From the NCBI RefSeq assembly GCF_000331285.1, contig NZ_ANFX01000026.1:1-39987 (forward strand): 39,987 nt of DNA. Reading direction: 5' to 3'. The DNA comes from Porphyrobacter sp. AAP82. Its GTDB lineage: Bacteria > Pseudomonadota > Alphaproteobacteria > Sphingomonadales > Sphingomonadaceae. Shown here piece by piece: positions 8,442-17,487 of the stretch (the first letter of the stretch is position 1; each line of letters starts with the position of its first letter). The notes below the pieces were generated by a model. The model was not told the origin of the DNA. It worked only from the letters and a program-made list of their open reading frames with translations, and searched no databases. The position numbers and the translations under genes were made by a program.

Positions 8442-8879
8442 CCCCCTGCGCCCCGCCGCGGCGGGCGTGTAGGAGACACATGAGACACTGTCCTGGGGCA
8501 GAAAACCTGCCCCGCCATCCGCGCTGTTTGCGGTGTGGCGAATGAAGTGATTCGGGCGGGTCATTGCGCGACCCTTTCACGCCCGCCGCGTGTAGGAAAA
8601 TGGTTTGTTTCTCGCAGAGACGCGGCGGGAAGAAAGACGCGGAGGAGGCCGTGCGGCTCTGCCACAGATCGTTTCACGCAGAGGCGCAGAGGAAGCAGAG
8701 GCGCAGAGAGGTTGCGATCACGGCGAAGCCGTATTCAATCTCCAGCGATGAGGCACGTCGCAACGTCGACAATCCTGAAGGTGCCTTCGGCACGCGCAAG
8801 ACCTCCGCGTCTCCCCTTTCTTCTCTGCGCCTCTGCGTGAAACCCCGGGGCGAAGCTGCGTAAACTTCCGCGCGCCCCC
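8442..8879. repeat. Gene-poor gap with 21-bp inverted repeat
   Basis: This 438-base gap holds a perfect 21-bp inverted repeat: GTTTCACGCAGAGGCGCAGAG at 8671-8691 and its reverse complement at 8823-8843. Beside the left arm is a partial tandem copy (GCAGAGGCGCAGAGAG to 8710). A degenerate arm with GACGCGGAGG (8637-8646) mirrors CCTCCGCGTC near 8802-8811, so the whole block 8603-8843 is an imperfect long palindrome. It encodes no recognisable protein. Elements built from CGCAGAGGCGCAGAG recur in many bacterial genomes as I remember them. A transposon-derived (MITE-like) or recombination-derived origin is possible. Confidence 0.7.
8480..8545 (+). CDS. Possible 21-residue peptide
   Basis: AGGAG at 8471-8475 precedes an ATG at 8480 that opens a 21-codon frame with three Cys and two His (MRHCPGAEN...RCLRCGE). 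A perfect 7-bp hairpin, GGGGCAG with CTGCCCC (8495-8513), lies inside it. It could be a real micropeptide, a leader, or just a chance frame over a structured 3' region of the lspA-bamF transcript. Nothing in the sequence settles this. Confidence 0.2.
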   Translation: MRHCPGAENLPRHPRCLRCGE

Positions 8880-10181
8880 TCAGTCCTCGCGCGCCCGGCT
8901 CACCAGCAGCTTGTCGATGCGGCGGCCGTCCATGTCGACCACCTCGAAGCGCCAGCCCTGGTCGGTGAAGTGCTCGCCTTCGTGGGGGAGCTTCTTCATC
9001 ACCGACAGGGCATAGCCCGCCGCCGTGCCGAATTCGCGGTCCTCGCCGTAATCGAGGCCGAGCCGGTCGGCGAGCGCATCGGCCGAGAGCGAGCCCGAGA
9101 CCAGCAGCGAGCCGTCCTCGCGCTCGATGACCGAAGGCAGGTCGCCATCGTCCGAATCGCTGGCGAAATTGCCGACGATCGCGGTGAGCAGGTCGACAGG
9201 GGTGACGATGCCTTCGAAGTGGCCATATTCGTCATGCACCACCGCCATCGCCACTTCGGCGGACTGGAGCACGCGCAGTGCGTCCATCGCGTCGAGCTGG
9301 TCGGGGACCACCTCGACCTTGCGCATCATGTCGCGCAAGGGGGCCGGGCGCCCGGCGACCAGCGCGGCGAGCACGTCGCGGACCTTGACCACGCCGAGGA
9401 TCGTATCGGGCGAGCCTTCCGCGACCGGCAGCAGCGAATGGGTGCTCTCCTCGATGGTCTGGCGGATTTCCTCCGCGTCGGCATCGGCCTCGATCCAGTC
9501 GACCTCGGTGCGCGGGGTCATCATCTCGCGCACGGGGCGCTCGGCCAGGCGCACCACGCCGGTCAGGATCTGGCGCTGTTCGGCCTCAATCACACCCGAT
9601 CGGGTGGCTTCGGCAAAGATCATCCGCAATTCCTCGGCGGTGACCGAATCCTCGCTCCCAGCGCGCAGGCCGAACATGCGGATGATCGCCGCCGAGCTTG
9701 AATCCAGCAGCCACACCAGCGGTGCGGCGGCCTTGGCCATGAAGGCCATCGGCCGCGCCATCACCAGCGACACCGGCACCGCCGCGCGCAGTGCAAGCTG
9801 CTTGGGCACCAGTTCGCCGACGATCAGCGAAAGGTAGGTGGTAAAGGCGATCACCACCGCAAAGCCGGTCTCGTCAGCATATTCGGCCGGCAGGCCCAGC
9901 GCCGCCATCCGCTCGCCCACCGGCCCGCCCAGGCTCGCGCCCGAATAGGCGCCGGCGATGATGCCGATCAGGGTGATGCCGATCTGGACGGTCGAAAGGA
10001 ACTTGCCCGGGTCCGCCGCAAGCCCGATCGCGGTCCGCGCCGCTGCGGAACCGGCTTCGGCCTTGGCTTCGAGGGCGCTGGTCTTGGCGCTGACGATGGC
10101 GAGTTCGGACATGGCGAACACGCCGTTGATAACGACAAGCGCGATGATGATCGCAAGGTCTGACCAGGGAAAAGGTGTCAC
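8880..10181 (-). CDS. CNNM/CorC-HlyC family membrane protein with CBS domains
   Basis: A 433-residue inner-membrane protein of the hemolysin-C/CNNM family, which in characterised members takes part in magnesium or cobalt transport or tolerance. The N-terminal DUF21 part (residues 1-190) has about four membrane helices including FPWSDLAIIIALVVINGVF and FTTYLSLIVGELVPKQLAL. Then come two CBS domains (REMMTPRTEVDWI; GVVKVRDVLAALVAG) and a C-terminal CorC_HlyC domain with AVVHDEYGHFEGIVTPVDLL. The start is set at GTG 10181, where AGGGC lies upstream and the membrane helix begins at once; the frame continues upstream to 10283 without family-like sequence. The gene is divergent from the OmpA-type gene across a 214-base gap. 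Confidence 0.9.
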   Translation of the reverse strand: MTPFPWSDLAIIIALVVINGVFAMSELAIVSAKTSALEAKAEAGSAAARTAIGLAADPGKFLSTVQIGITLIGIIAGAYSGASLGGPVGERMAALGLPAEYADETGFAVVIAFTTYLSLIVGELVPKQLALRAAVPVSLVMARPMAFMAKAAAPLVWLLDSSSAAIIRMFGLRAGSEDSVTAEELRMIFAEATRSGVIEAEQRQILTGVVRLAERPVREMMTPRTEVDWIEADADAEEIRQTIEESTHSLLPVAEGSPDTILGVVKVRDVLAALVAGRPAPLRDMMRKVEVVPDQLDAMDALRVLQSAEVAMAVVHDEYGHFEGIVTPVDLLTAIVGNFASDSDDGDLPSVIEREDGSLLVSGSLSADALADRLGLDYGEDREFGTAAGYALSVMKKLPHEGEHFTDQGWRFEVVDMDGRRIDKLLVSRARED

Positions 10182-10395
10182 GCCCTGCGCGCTAGCACAA
10201 AGCGGCGGGCTTGCCAGCCTTGCAACAGCGCCGCGCCCCGCAAGGCGCGGCTTGTCTGAACGGCGGGCGACGGGGCCGTTCAAGCGCGGTCAAGCCCAGG
10301 CGCCCCAAAAGCGGCGCGGCTTCATCGGGACGACGTCTTTCCGCCACAGGGGCGGGATGGCATCGTCAGGCCGATAACAAAGGGAGGCACCTGTC

Positions 10396-11094
10396 ATGAC
10401 TATCTCGCGCATTCTGCTTTCGGGCACCGCCGCGATTGCCCTGCTGGGCACCACCGCCTGCGTCACCGATCCCAACACCGGCGAGAAGAAGCTCTCGCGC
10501 ACCGCGATCGGCGCCGGGCTCGGCGGCACGCTGGGCTATCTGCTGGGCGGCGCGATCGGCGGCGATACCGGGCGCATCATCGGCGCAGGCATCGGCGGCT
10601 CGGCGGGCGCGGTGATCGGCAAGCAGTATGACGACCAGATCAAGGAGCTCAAGGAGCAGACCGCGGGCAGCGGCGTCGATGTCGAGGAAGTGGGCGATCA
10701 GGACGCGATCCTCGTGCGTCTGCCCGACGGCGTGACCTTCGCGAGCGGATCGGCGGCGATCAACCCGGGCTTCTATTCGACGCTGGATTCGGTGGCCGAG
10801 ACGCTCATCAAGTATCCCAACAGCCTGATCGACGTTTACGGCTTCACCGACACCACCGGCTCGCCCGCCACCAACCAGCGCCTGTCCGAACAGCGCGCGC
10901 AGGCGGTGGCCGATTACCTCGCCGCCAAGGGCGTGGCGCGGGCGCGCATGGCGACCAAGGGCTTCGGCGAGCAGTATGATTACCTGCGCGTCAAGACCGG
11001 CGACGGGGTGGCCGAGCCGCTCAACCGCCGCGTCGAGATCAAGATCATCCCGGTCAGCCAGCAGGACGTGGCTGCGGCCCGCGCGGGGAGCTGA
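10396..11094 (+). CDS. OmpA-family outer-membrane lipoprotein (YiaD-like)
   Basis: A 232-residue envelope protein. An N-terminal signal segment ends in ALLGTTAC, a weak lipobox. It is followed by glycine-zipper repeats (GAGLGGTLGYLLGGAIGG and GAGIGGSAGAVIG) around residues 35-75 and a C-terminal OmpA peptidoglycan-binding domain. The domain carries DVYGFTDTTGSPATNQ, LSEQRAQAVADYLAAKGV and EPLNRRVEIKI. Such proteins tether the outer membrane to the cell wall. GGGAGG eight bases before the ATG supports the start. It is monocistronic, divergent from the CNNM gene and convergent with the CysQ-like gene. Confidence 0.92.
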   Translation: MTISRILLSGTAAIALLGTTACVTDPNTGEKKLSRTAIGAGLGGTLGYLLGGAIGGDTGRIIGAGIGGSAGAVIGKQYDDQIKELKEQTAGSGVDVEEVGDQDAILVRLPDGVTFASGSAAINPGFYSTLDSVAETLIKYPNSLIDVYGFTDTTGSPATNQRLSEQRAQAVADYLAAKGVARARMATKGFGEQYDYLRVKTGDGVAEPLNRRVEIKIIPVSQQDVAAARAGS

Positions 11095-11103
11095 TTTTTT
11101 GCC

Positions 11104-11133
11104 GGGGCGGGGGCGCCGTGGTGCCTCCGCCCC
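11104..11133. terminator. GC-rich hairpin between convergent genes
   Basis: GGGGCGGGGGC (11104-11114) pairs with GCCTCCGCCCC (11123-11133) with one G-T pair and an 8-base loop. It lies just after the OmpA-type gene stop and 48 bases before the end of the convergent phosphatase gene. No T run follows on either strand (the T6 lies before it), so it is not a textbook intrinsic terminator, though its position suits 3'-end formation. Confidence 0.4.
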
Positions 11134-11181
11134 ATTCGCTATCCTTGCCGGGCAGCGGCCTTCATTGTCCCCGCCCGAAGG

Positions 11182-11958
11182 CTACCGCAGCGCCTTGGCC
11201 CGTTCAGCCAGCCGCTCGACGGCCGCGGCGTGGATCGCGGGCGAGCACACCAGCACGCCGAAATCCCTCGGGTCGTGCTTGTTGTAGGCGAGCGGGCGGC
11301 CAAAGGCATCGCTGACCTCGGCCCCGGCCTCGCGCGCGATGAGGGTGGCTGCGGCAATGTCCCATTCGAAGCCCCAGCGCAGCGTGGCGACGAGATCGGC
11401 CTCGTCGGCGGCGACCATCGCGATCCTGAGGGCGATCGAATTGGGTTGGTCGACAAGCACGAGATCGCTGTCTTCCGATGGCAGATTGTGGGCCGGCACG
11501 CGGGCTCCGGCAAACCGGGTGCGGGTGCTCGCCCGGATCGCCGCGCCGTTGCGGGTTGCGCCCTGCCCGGCAAGCGCGACCCATTCCTCGCCCCGCGCCG
11601 GCGCGGCGAGCATCCCGACCAGCGGCCTGCCCGCGCTCACCAGCGCCACCGACACCGCCCAGCCGGGCCGCCCGCGTACGAAATCGCGGGTGCCGTCGAT
11701 CGGATCGACCAGCCAGATCAGCCCGCTCTGCGTGCGCGTCTTGTCGTCGGCGGTTTCCTCCGAGAGCCAGGCGGCGGCGGGGAGCAGCCGGCCGAGCTCG
11801 CGCTTCAGGAAGCGGTCGACCTCGAGGTCCGCCTCGCTCACCGGATTGCCCGGGGTCTTGTCCCAGCTTTCGAGCGCGTGCCCCGCCCCCGGCCAGCGCG
11901 AATGGGCGATCCGGCCCGCCTCGCGGACAATGGCTTCAAGGTGCGACCTGTCAATCAT
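11182..11958 (-). CDS. Inositol monophosphatase-family enzyme, 3'(2'),5'-bisphosphate nucleotidase-like
   Basis: A 258-residue metal-dependent phosphatase of the IMPase superfamily. Metal-binding motifs are SEADLEVDRFL, WLSEETADD, LVDPIDGTRDFVRG and EWDIAAATLIAREAG. The pattern SEET...DPIDGTRDF and the pairing with envelope and housekeeping genes fit CysQ, which removes 3'-phosphate from PAP in sulfate assimilation, better than inositol-phosphatase SuhB. Substrate choice cannot be settled from the sequence. The ATG at 11958 is preceded by GGAGG seven bases upstream; an upstream in-frame start at 11991 has none. It is divergent from sucC with a gap of about 110 bases. Confidence 0.85.
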   Translation of the reverse strand: MIDRSHLEAIVREAGRIAHSRWPGAGHALESWDKTPGNPVSEADLEVDRFLKRELGRLLPAAAWLSEETADDKTRTQSGLIWLVDPIDGTRDFVRGRPGWAVSVALVSAGRPLVGMLAAPARGEEWVALAGQGATRNGAAIRASTRTRFAGARVPAHNLPSEDSDLVLVDQPNSIALRIAMVAADEADLVATLRWGFEWDIAAATLIAREAGAEVSDAFGRPLAYNKHDPRDFGVLVCSPAIHAAAVERLAERAKALR

Positions 11959-12071
11959 GGCAGGCCTCCGTGTTGGCCGTGCCGCAGGCACTTTTCAAGA
12001 GGGGCGATCCGTGCTTAGGCCCACCGCGGACGAACCTCTCCCCAGGAACTCATTGAAGGGATCGATACGCA

Positions 12072-13271
<1,200 letters not shown>

Positions 13272-13344
13272 GGCGCGCGAACACATCCCGGGCGAGGCTG
13301 ATCGCGTATCATCCCCGCCCGGCCAAGACTGCGGCTGGCCTCGC

Positions 13345-13373
13345 TTGACGTTTACGTAAACGCAAGCTAGGCG
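13345..13373 (+). promoter_or_regulatory. etfBA promoter with palindromic operator
   Basis: TTGACG (13345-13350), a 17-base spacer and TAGGCG (13368-13373) make a plausible -35/-10 pair 57 bases before the etfB ATG. A perfect 14-bp palindrome CGTTTACGTAAACG (13349-13362) overlaps the -35 end and spacer, where a bound repressor would block RNA polymerase. The sequence resembles operators I remember for the MerR-family regulator LiuR of branched-chain amino acid and acyl-CoA breakdown, whose regulon often includes etfBA. The regulator assignment is inference; the palindrome itself is certain. Confidence 0.6.
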
Positions 13374-13429
13374 GGCGCGCAAGACGTCGTCAGGCGTCAC
13401 GTGATTCTTTGAGAGGAAGGACAAATCCC

Positions 13430-14176
13430 ATGAAGATCCTCGTCCCCGTCAAGCGGGTGATCGATTACAACGTCAAGCCGCGGGTCAAGGCCGACGGCAC
13501 CGGCGTCGACCTCGCCAACGTCAAGATGAGCATGAACCCGTTCGACGAGATCGCGGTCGAGGAAGCCATCCGCTTGAAGGAAAAGGGCGCGGCCACCGAG
13601 ATCGTCGCCGTCTCCATCGGCCCGGCCAAGGCGCAGGAAACCCTGCGCACCGCGCTTGCCATGGGCGCCGACCGGGCGATCCTCGTCGAGACCGAGGAGG
13701 ACGTCGAGCCGCTGGCGGTCGCCAAGATCCTCAAGGCGATTGCCGATGAAGAAGCCCCGGGCCTCGTCATCCTCGGCAAGCAGTCGATCAGCGACGACAG
13801 CAACCAGACCGGCCAGATGCTCGCCGCGCTGATGGGGCGTCCACAGGGCACCTTTGCCAACACCGTCGAAGTCGACGGCGACAGCGTTGTCGTCAAGCGC
13901 GAAGTCGATGGCGGCCTCCAGACCGTCAAGCTCGCGCTCCCCGCGATCGTCACCACCGACCTGCGTCTGAACGAGCCGCGCTATGCCTCGCTGCCCAACA
14001 TCATGAAGGCCAAGCAGAAGCCGCTCGCGACCAAGACCGCCGGTGATTACGGCGTCGACCTCGCCCCGCGTCTGAAGACCCTCAAGGTCGAAGAGCCGCC
14101 GGTGCGTCAGGCGGGCGAGAAGGTCGCCGACGTCGCCGCGCTGGTCGAGAAGGTCAAGGCGCTCGGCATCGCCTGA
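13430..14176 (+). CDS. etfB: Electron transfer flavoprotein, beta subunit
   Basis: A 248-residue AMP-binding subunit of the soluble FAD heterodimer that carries electrons from acyl-CoA dehydrogenases to the ubiquinone pool. Visible are [55 protein letters not shown] (AMP loop) and the recognition-loop segment [20 protein letters not shown]. Start 13430 has GAGAGGAAGG upstream; a longer frame from 13409 adds only seven residues. etfA follows 23 bases later. The palindromic promoter upstream suggests control by acyl-CoA or branched-chain catabolic signals. Confidence 0.97.
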   Translation: MKILVPVKRVIDYNVKPRVKADGTGVDLANVKMSMNPFDEIAVEEAIRLKEKGAATEIVAVSIGPAKAQETLRTALAMGADRAILVETEEDVEPLAVAKILKAIADEEAPGLVILGKQSISDDSNQTGQMLAALMGRPQGTFANTVEVDGDSVVVKREVDGGLQTVKLALPAIVTTDLRLNEPRYASLPNIMKAKQKPLATKTAGDYGVDLAPRLKTLKVEEPPVRQAGEKVADVAALVEKVKALGIA

Positions 14177-14199
14177 GCCCCATTAGAGAGGACATTCCC

Positions 14200-15129
14200 A
14201 TGAAGACTCTGGTTCTCGTCGAACATGACAACACCAAGCTGGCCGATGCGACGCTTCCCGTCGTGACCGCCGCCGCCAAGCTCGGCGAAGTGCACCTGCT
14301 GGTCGCCGGCCACAATTGCGGCGCGGTCGCCGAAGCCGCCGCCAAGATCGCGGGCGTCGGCAAGGTCCACGTCGCCGATGACGCTGCCTATGCCAACGGC
14401 CTTGCCGAAAACGTCGCGCCGCTCGCCGCCGCGCTGATGGAGGGTCACGACGCCTTCCTCGCGGCTGCCACCACGCAGGGCAAGAACGTCGCCCCGCGCG
14501 TCGCCGCGCATCTCGATGTGATGCAGGTCAGCGAGATCCTGTCGGTCGAAGGGCCCAAGACCTTCACCCGCCCGATCTACGCCGGCAACGCCATCGCCAC
14601 GGTCGAATCGTCCGATGCCAAGCTGGTGATCACCGTGCGCGGCACCGCTTTCGAGAAGGCGGCGAGCGAAGGCGGTTCGGGCACCATCGAAGCCGTCAGC
14701 GGCGCGGGTGATGCGGGCACCAGCAGCTTCGTCAGCTCGGAAATCGCCAAGAGCGAGCGTCCGGAACTGACCAGCGCCAAGATCATCGTCTCGGGCGGCC
14801 GCGCGCTGAAGGACGCGGAAACCTTCGAGGCGACCATTACCCCGCTCGCCGACAAGCTCGGCGCCGCCATCGGCGCGAGCCGCGCGGCGGTCGACGCGGG
14901 CTATGTGCCCAACGATTACCAGGTCGGCCAGACCGGCAAGATCGTTGCGCCGGAAGTCTACTTCGCCATCGGCATCTCGGGCGCGATCCAGCACCTTGCG
15001 GGCATGAAGGATTCGAAGGTCATCATCGCCATCAACAAGGACGAGGACGCGCCGATTTTTCAGGTGGCGGACGTCGGGCTTGTGGCGGACCTGTTCACGG
15101 CGGTGCCGGAACTGACCGGGGCGCTGTAA
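14200..15129 (+). CDS. etfA: Electron transfer flavoprotein, alpha subunit
   Basis: A 309-residue FAD-binding partner of EtfB. The C-terminal FAD domain is clear: [51 protein letters not shown] and [20 protein letters not shown], with [17 protein letters not shown] after it. AGAGGA precedes the ATG. Transcription probably stops at the strong intrinsic terminator at 15163-15200. The electrons would be passed to ETF-ubiquinone oxidoreductase, which is not in this window. Confidence 0.97.
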   Translation: MKTLVLVEHDNTKLADATLPVVTAAAKLGEVHLLVAGHNCGAVAEAAAKIAGVGKVHVADDAAYANGLAENVAPLAAALMEGHDAFLAAATTQGKNVAPRVAAHLDVMQVSEILSVEGPKTFTRPIYAGNAIATVESSDAKLVITVRGTAFEKAASEGGSGTIEAVSGAGDAGTSSFVSSEIAKSERPELTSAKIIVSGGRALKDAETFEATITPLADKLGAAIGASRAAVDAGYVPNDYQVGQTGKIVAPEVYFAIGISGAIQHLAGMKDSKVIIAINKDEDAPIFQVADVGLVADLFTAVPELTGAL

Positions 15130-15162
15130 GGCGTTCATCGCCAAGGTCTTTATTTTGCAAGG

Positions 15163-15200
15163 AACCTCCGGCAGTCTCGTATGACTGCCGGAGGTTTTTT
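15163..15200 (+). terminator. Intrinsic terminator of etfBA
   Basis: A perfect 14-bp stem, AACCTCCGGCAGTC (15163-15176) with GACTGCCGGAGGTT (15183-15196), a six-base loop and a run of six T (15195-15200). It lies 33 bases after the etfA stop. The 3' arm contains GGAGG (15190-15194), which is also the ribosome site of the gene starting at 15202. Confidence 0.95.
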
Positions 15201-15201
15201 C

Positions 15202-16113
15202 ATGGGTTCGCCGCTTCTGCCATCACTGCTTCTCGCGCTCGCGCCTGCGCCTGCGCAGCCGGCTGAACTGCCCGGCGAGGTCGCGAACATCCCGGGCGCG
15301 GTGCGGCTTGCGCCGGTCAGTGAATGGGGCGTCGATTATGATGAACAGCGGTGCCGGTTGCGCCGCCTGTTCGGCAGCGAACAGCAGCCACATCTCCTCG
15401 CCATCGAACAGAGCGCTCCGGTCGCCAAGTTCGCGCTGACCATCGCGGGCAATCAGCTTCCCGATCTCGACGGGCGGATCTTCATGCAGCTCGGGCTGGA
15501 GAGCGACCGGCCGATGATGATCCCCCACCTGCGCCTTGGCGGCACACTCGACGGGTTCGGCCGCGCGCTGATCTGGCCGAGCGTTACCATGACTTCGCCT
15601 GCCTATGGCGAGCCCGGGCAGGGCGACCGCGCGGCGATCCAGTCGGGCATCAGCCTCAACAGCAGCCGCAAGGTTGAGCGTATCGTCGTACGCGGGCAGG
15701 ACAAGGAGGTGCTGGTGCTGGAGACGGGCAATATGCAGCCCGCCATCCGCGCACTGAATGCCTGCACGGTTGATCTGATCGCCTCTTGGGGGCTCGATCC
15801 GGCCCAGCACCGATACTATACGCCGCCGCGCTGGGTGAACTTCAAGCAGGTTCGCGAGCGGATGATCAACGACAATTTCGGCACCGAGCGCGGCACCGAG
15901 GATCAGGCGGTGGTCGAATTTCGCTTCATCGTCGAAACCGATGGCAGCGTGTCGGACTGTGTGCGGATCAACGCTACTTCCGTCAATTCGGTGCGGCCGC
16001 CGGTCTGTTCGCGGGCGCGGATGGCAAGGTTCGAACCGGCGCTCGATGCCAACGGCCAGCCGATGCGCTCGTTTATCGTGAGCGCTTTCAGCTATTTCGT
16101 AGATGCATCCTGA
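15202..16113 (+). CDS. Secreted protein with TonB-C-like C-terminus, function unknown
   Basis: A 303-residue protein with a short hydrophobic signal ([19 protein letters not shown]) and likely cleavage near residue 20. The middle part, with several Arg/Cys residues such as [12 protein letters not shown], is not recognised. The last 90 residues resemble the TonB C-terminal fold: [20 protein letters not shown] and [14 protein letters not shown], as in energy-transducer-like secreted proteins. ATG 15202 is preferred over 15181 because GGAGG ends seven bases before it, while 15181 sits in the loop of the upstream terminator. No operon partner is present. It would act in the periplasm; the partner is unknown. 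Confidence 0.75.
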   Translation: MGSPLLPSLLLALAPAPAQPAELPGEVANIPGAVRLAPVSEWGVDYDEQRCRLRRLFGSEQQPHLLAIEQSAPVAKFALTIAGNQLPDLDGRIFMQLGLESDRPMMIPHLRLGGTLDGFGRALIWPSVTMTSPAYGEPGQGDRAAIQSGISLNSSRKVERIVVRGQDKEVLVLETGNMQPAIRALNACTVDLIASWGLDPAQHRYYTPPRWVNFKQVRERMINDNFGTERGTEDQAVVEFRFIVETDGSVSDCVRINATSVNSVRPPVCSRARMARFEPALDANGQPMRSFIVSAFSYFVDAS

Positions 16114-16135
16114 GACGCCCGGAGCGCGGCCCCCC

Positions 16136-17428
16136 TCACATCACCCCACCCAACCCATGCAGCGCCATCCCCACCAGCCCGCCCACGAGCGTGCCGTTGA
16201 TGCGGATGAACTGCAAATCCCGTCCCACGGCGCCTTCGACGCGGTCGGTGATGGTGCGGGCGTCCCAGCGCTTGACCGTCTCGGACACCAGCCGGACGAT
16301 CTGGTCGCCGTAGCGGGTGGCGATGCCGACAGCCGTGCGGCGGGCGAAGCGGTTGATCTGGTGTTGCAGCCGCGCGTCGCGCTGGAGCGCCTCGCCCAGT
16401 TCGCCGAGCATGTTGCGCATCTCCGCGCCCATCTGGCTTTCGGGATCGCGCGCGCGGCGGATCAGCGACTGGCGGATGCGTTCCCACACCCCCGTCCACC
16501 ACACCGCCACGGCCGGGTTGGCGATGAGATCGCGCTTCATCTCCTCGACCCGTTCGCGGGTGGCGGGATCGTGCTGCAAGTCCTGCCCGAGCTTCGCCAG
16601 CCCCTCCTCGATCTTGCCGCGCAAGGTATGGTCGGGATTGACCAGCACCTCGGCGAGCAGCTTGTAGAGCCCGTCGAGCACGCTTGCGGAGATGGTCTTG
16701 TCGATCCCCGCCCAGCGCAGCACGCCCGCGACGCGCTGGTGGATGATGTCGCGGATCGTCTCCTCGTTGTCCTCGAGCGTCAGGCCCGCCCAGCGCACGA
16801 AACCGTCGATCAGCGGCTGGTGGCGCCTGTCGGTCATCGCGCTCTCGATCATCCGGCCCGCCAGCGGCGCGATGTCGAGCTTGGCAAGCTGGCTGGCGAG
16901 GCCGGAGCGGACCTGGTTGCCGAGCCGGTCGGGATCGAGGCTTTCGAGCACCTCGGCGAGCAGTTCCGCGGCTCCGCTGGTGATGCGCGAGCGTTCGTCG
17001 ACGCCGCCGCGCCCGGGCGACGCGGCCAGAAACTCGCCCGCCGCCTTGGCGATGTTCATGCCGCTCATCCGGCGTGCGACAACCGCGGGGGTGAGAAAAT
17101 TCTCGCGCAGGAAGGCCGCCATGGTGTCGGCGATGCGGTCCTTGTTTTCAGGGATGATCGCGGTGTGCGGGATCGGCAGGCCGAGCGGATGGCGGAACAG
17201 CGCGGTGACCGCGAACCAGTCGGCAAGCCCGCCGACCATCGCCGCTTCGGCGAAGGCGTGAACATAGCCCCAGGCGGGATGGCCGGTCGCCGCGAGGCCG
17301 TGGGTGGCGATGAAGATCACCGCCATCGCCGCCAGCATCCCCGTCGCCGTCCAGCGCATCCGCCTCGCGCGGTCGACCGTGAGCGGCTGGCCGCCGAGCG
17401 TCAGGGGCCTCAGGGAACGCGTCGCCAT
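16136..17428 (-). CDS. DUF445 family membrane protein
   Basis: A 430-residue protein of the DUF445 (YjiN-like) family with no established biochemical role. An N-terminal hydrophobic segment (GMLAAMAVIFIATHGLAA) is followed by the signature EAAMVGGLADWFAVTALFRHPLG and IPHTAIIPENKDRIADTMAAFL. A long helical middle part and a C-terminal hydrophobic segment (INGTLVGGLVGMALHGLGGVM) complete it, so it is anchored in the inner membrane at both ends. It is separated from the upstream efflux permease gene by 59 bases with a hairpin, so co-transcription is uncertain. Confidence 0.88.
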   Translation of the reverse strand: MATRSLRPLTLGGQPLTVDRARRMRWTATGMLAAMAVIFIATHGLAATGHPAWGYVHAFAEAAMVGGLADWFAVTALFRHPLGLPIPHTAIIPENKDRIADTMAAFLRENFLTPAVVARRMSGMNIAKAAGEFLAASPGRGGVDERSRITSGAAELLAEVLESLDPDRLGNQVRSGLASQLAKLDIAPLAGRMIESAMTDRRHQPLIDGFVRWAGLTLEDNEETIRDIIHQRVAGVLRWAGIDKTISASVLDGLYKLLAEVLVNPDHTLRGKIEEGLAKLGQDLQHDPATRERVEEMKRDLIANPAVAVWWTGVWERIRQSLIRRARDPESQMGAEMRNMLGELGEALQRDARLQHQINRFARRTAVGIATRYGDQIVRLVSETVKRWDARTITDRVEGAVGRDLQFIRINGTLVGGLVGMALHGLGGVM

Positions 17429-17448
17429 GGCAGGGCTTTAGACCGCTT

Positions 17449-17479
17449 CCGGCCCGTCCGTCACCCCGTTTCGGGCCGG
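17449..17479 (-). terminator. Possible terminator hairpin after the RND operon
   Basis: CCGGCCCG (17449-17456) pairs perfectly with CGGGCCGG (17472-17479), with a 15-base loop. It starts nine bases after the stop of the RND permease gene (minus strand). There is no T run, so rho-independent termination is unproven. Confidence 0.4.
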
Positions 17480-17487
17480 CCGGGCCG

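Noticed and set aside
8564..8863. A 99-codon frame through the gap after bamF
   Set aside because: It is a translation of the repeat arms (FHAEAQRKQRR and SSLRLCVK are typical repeat products), so not a gene.
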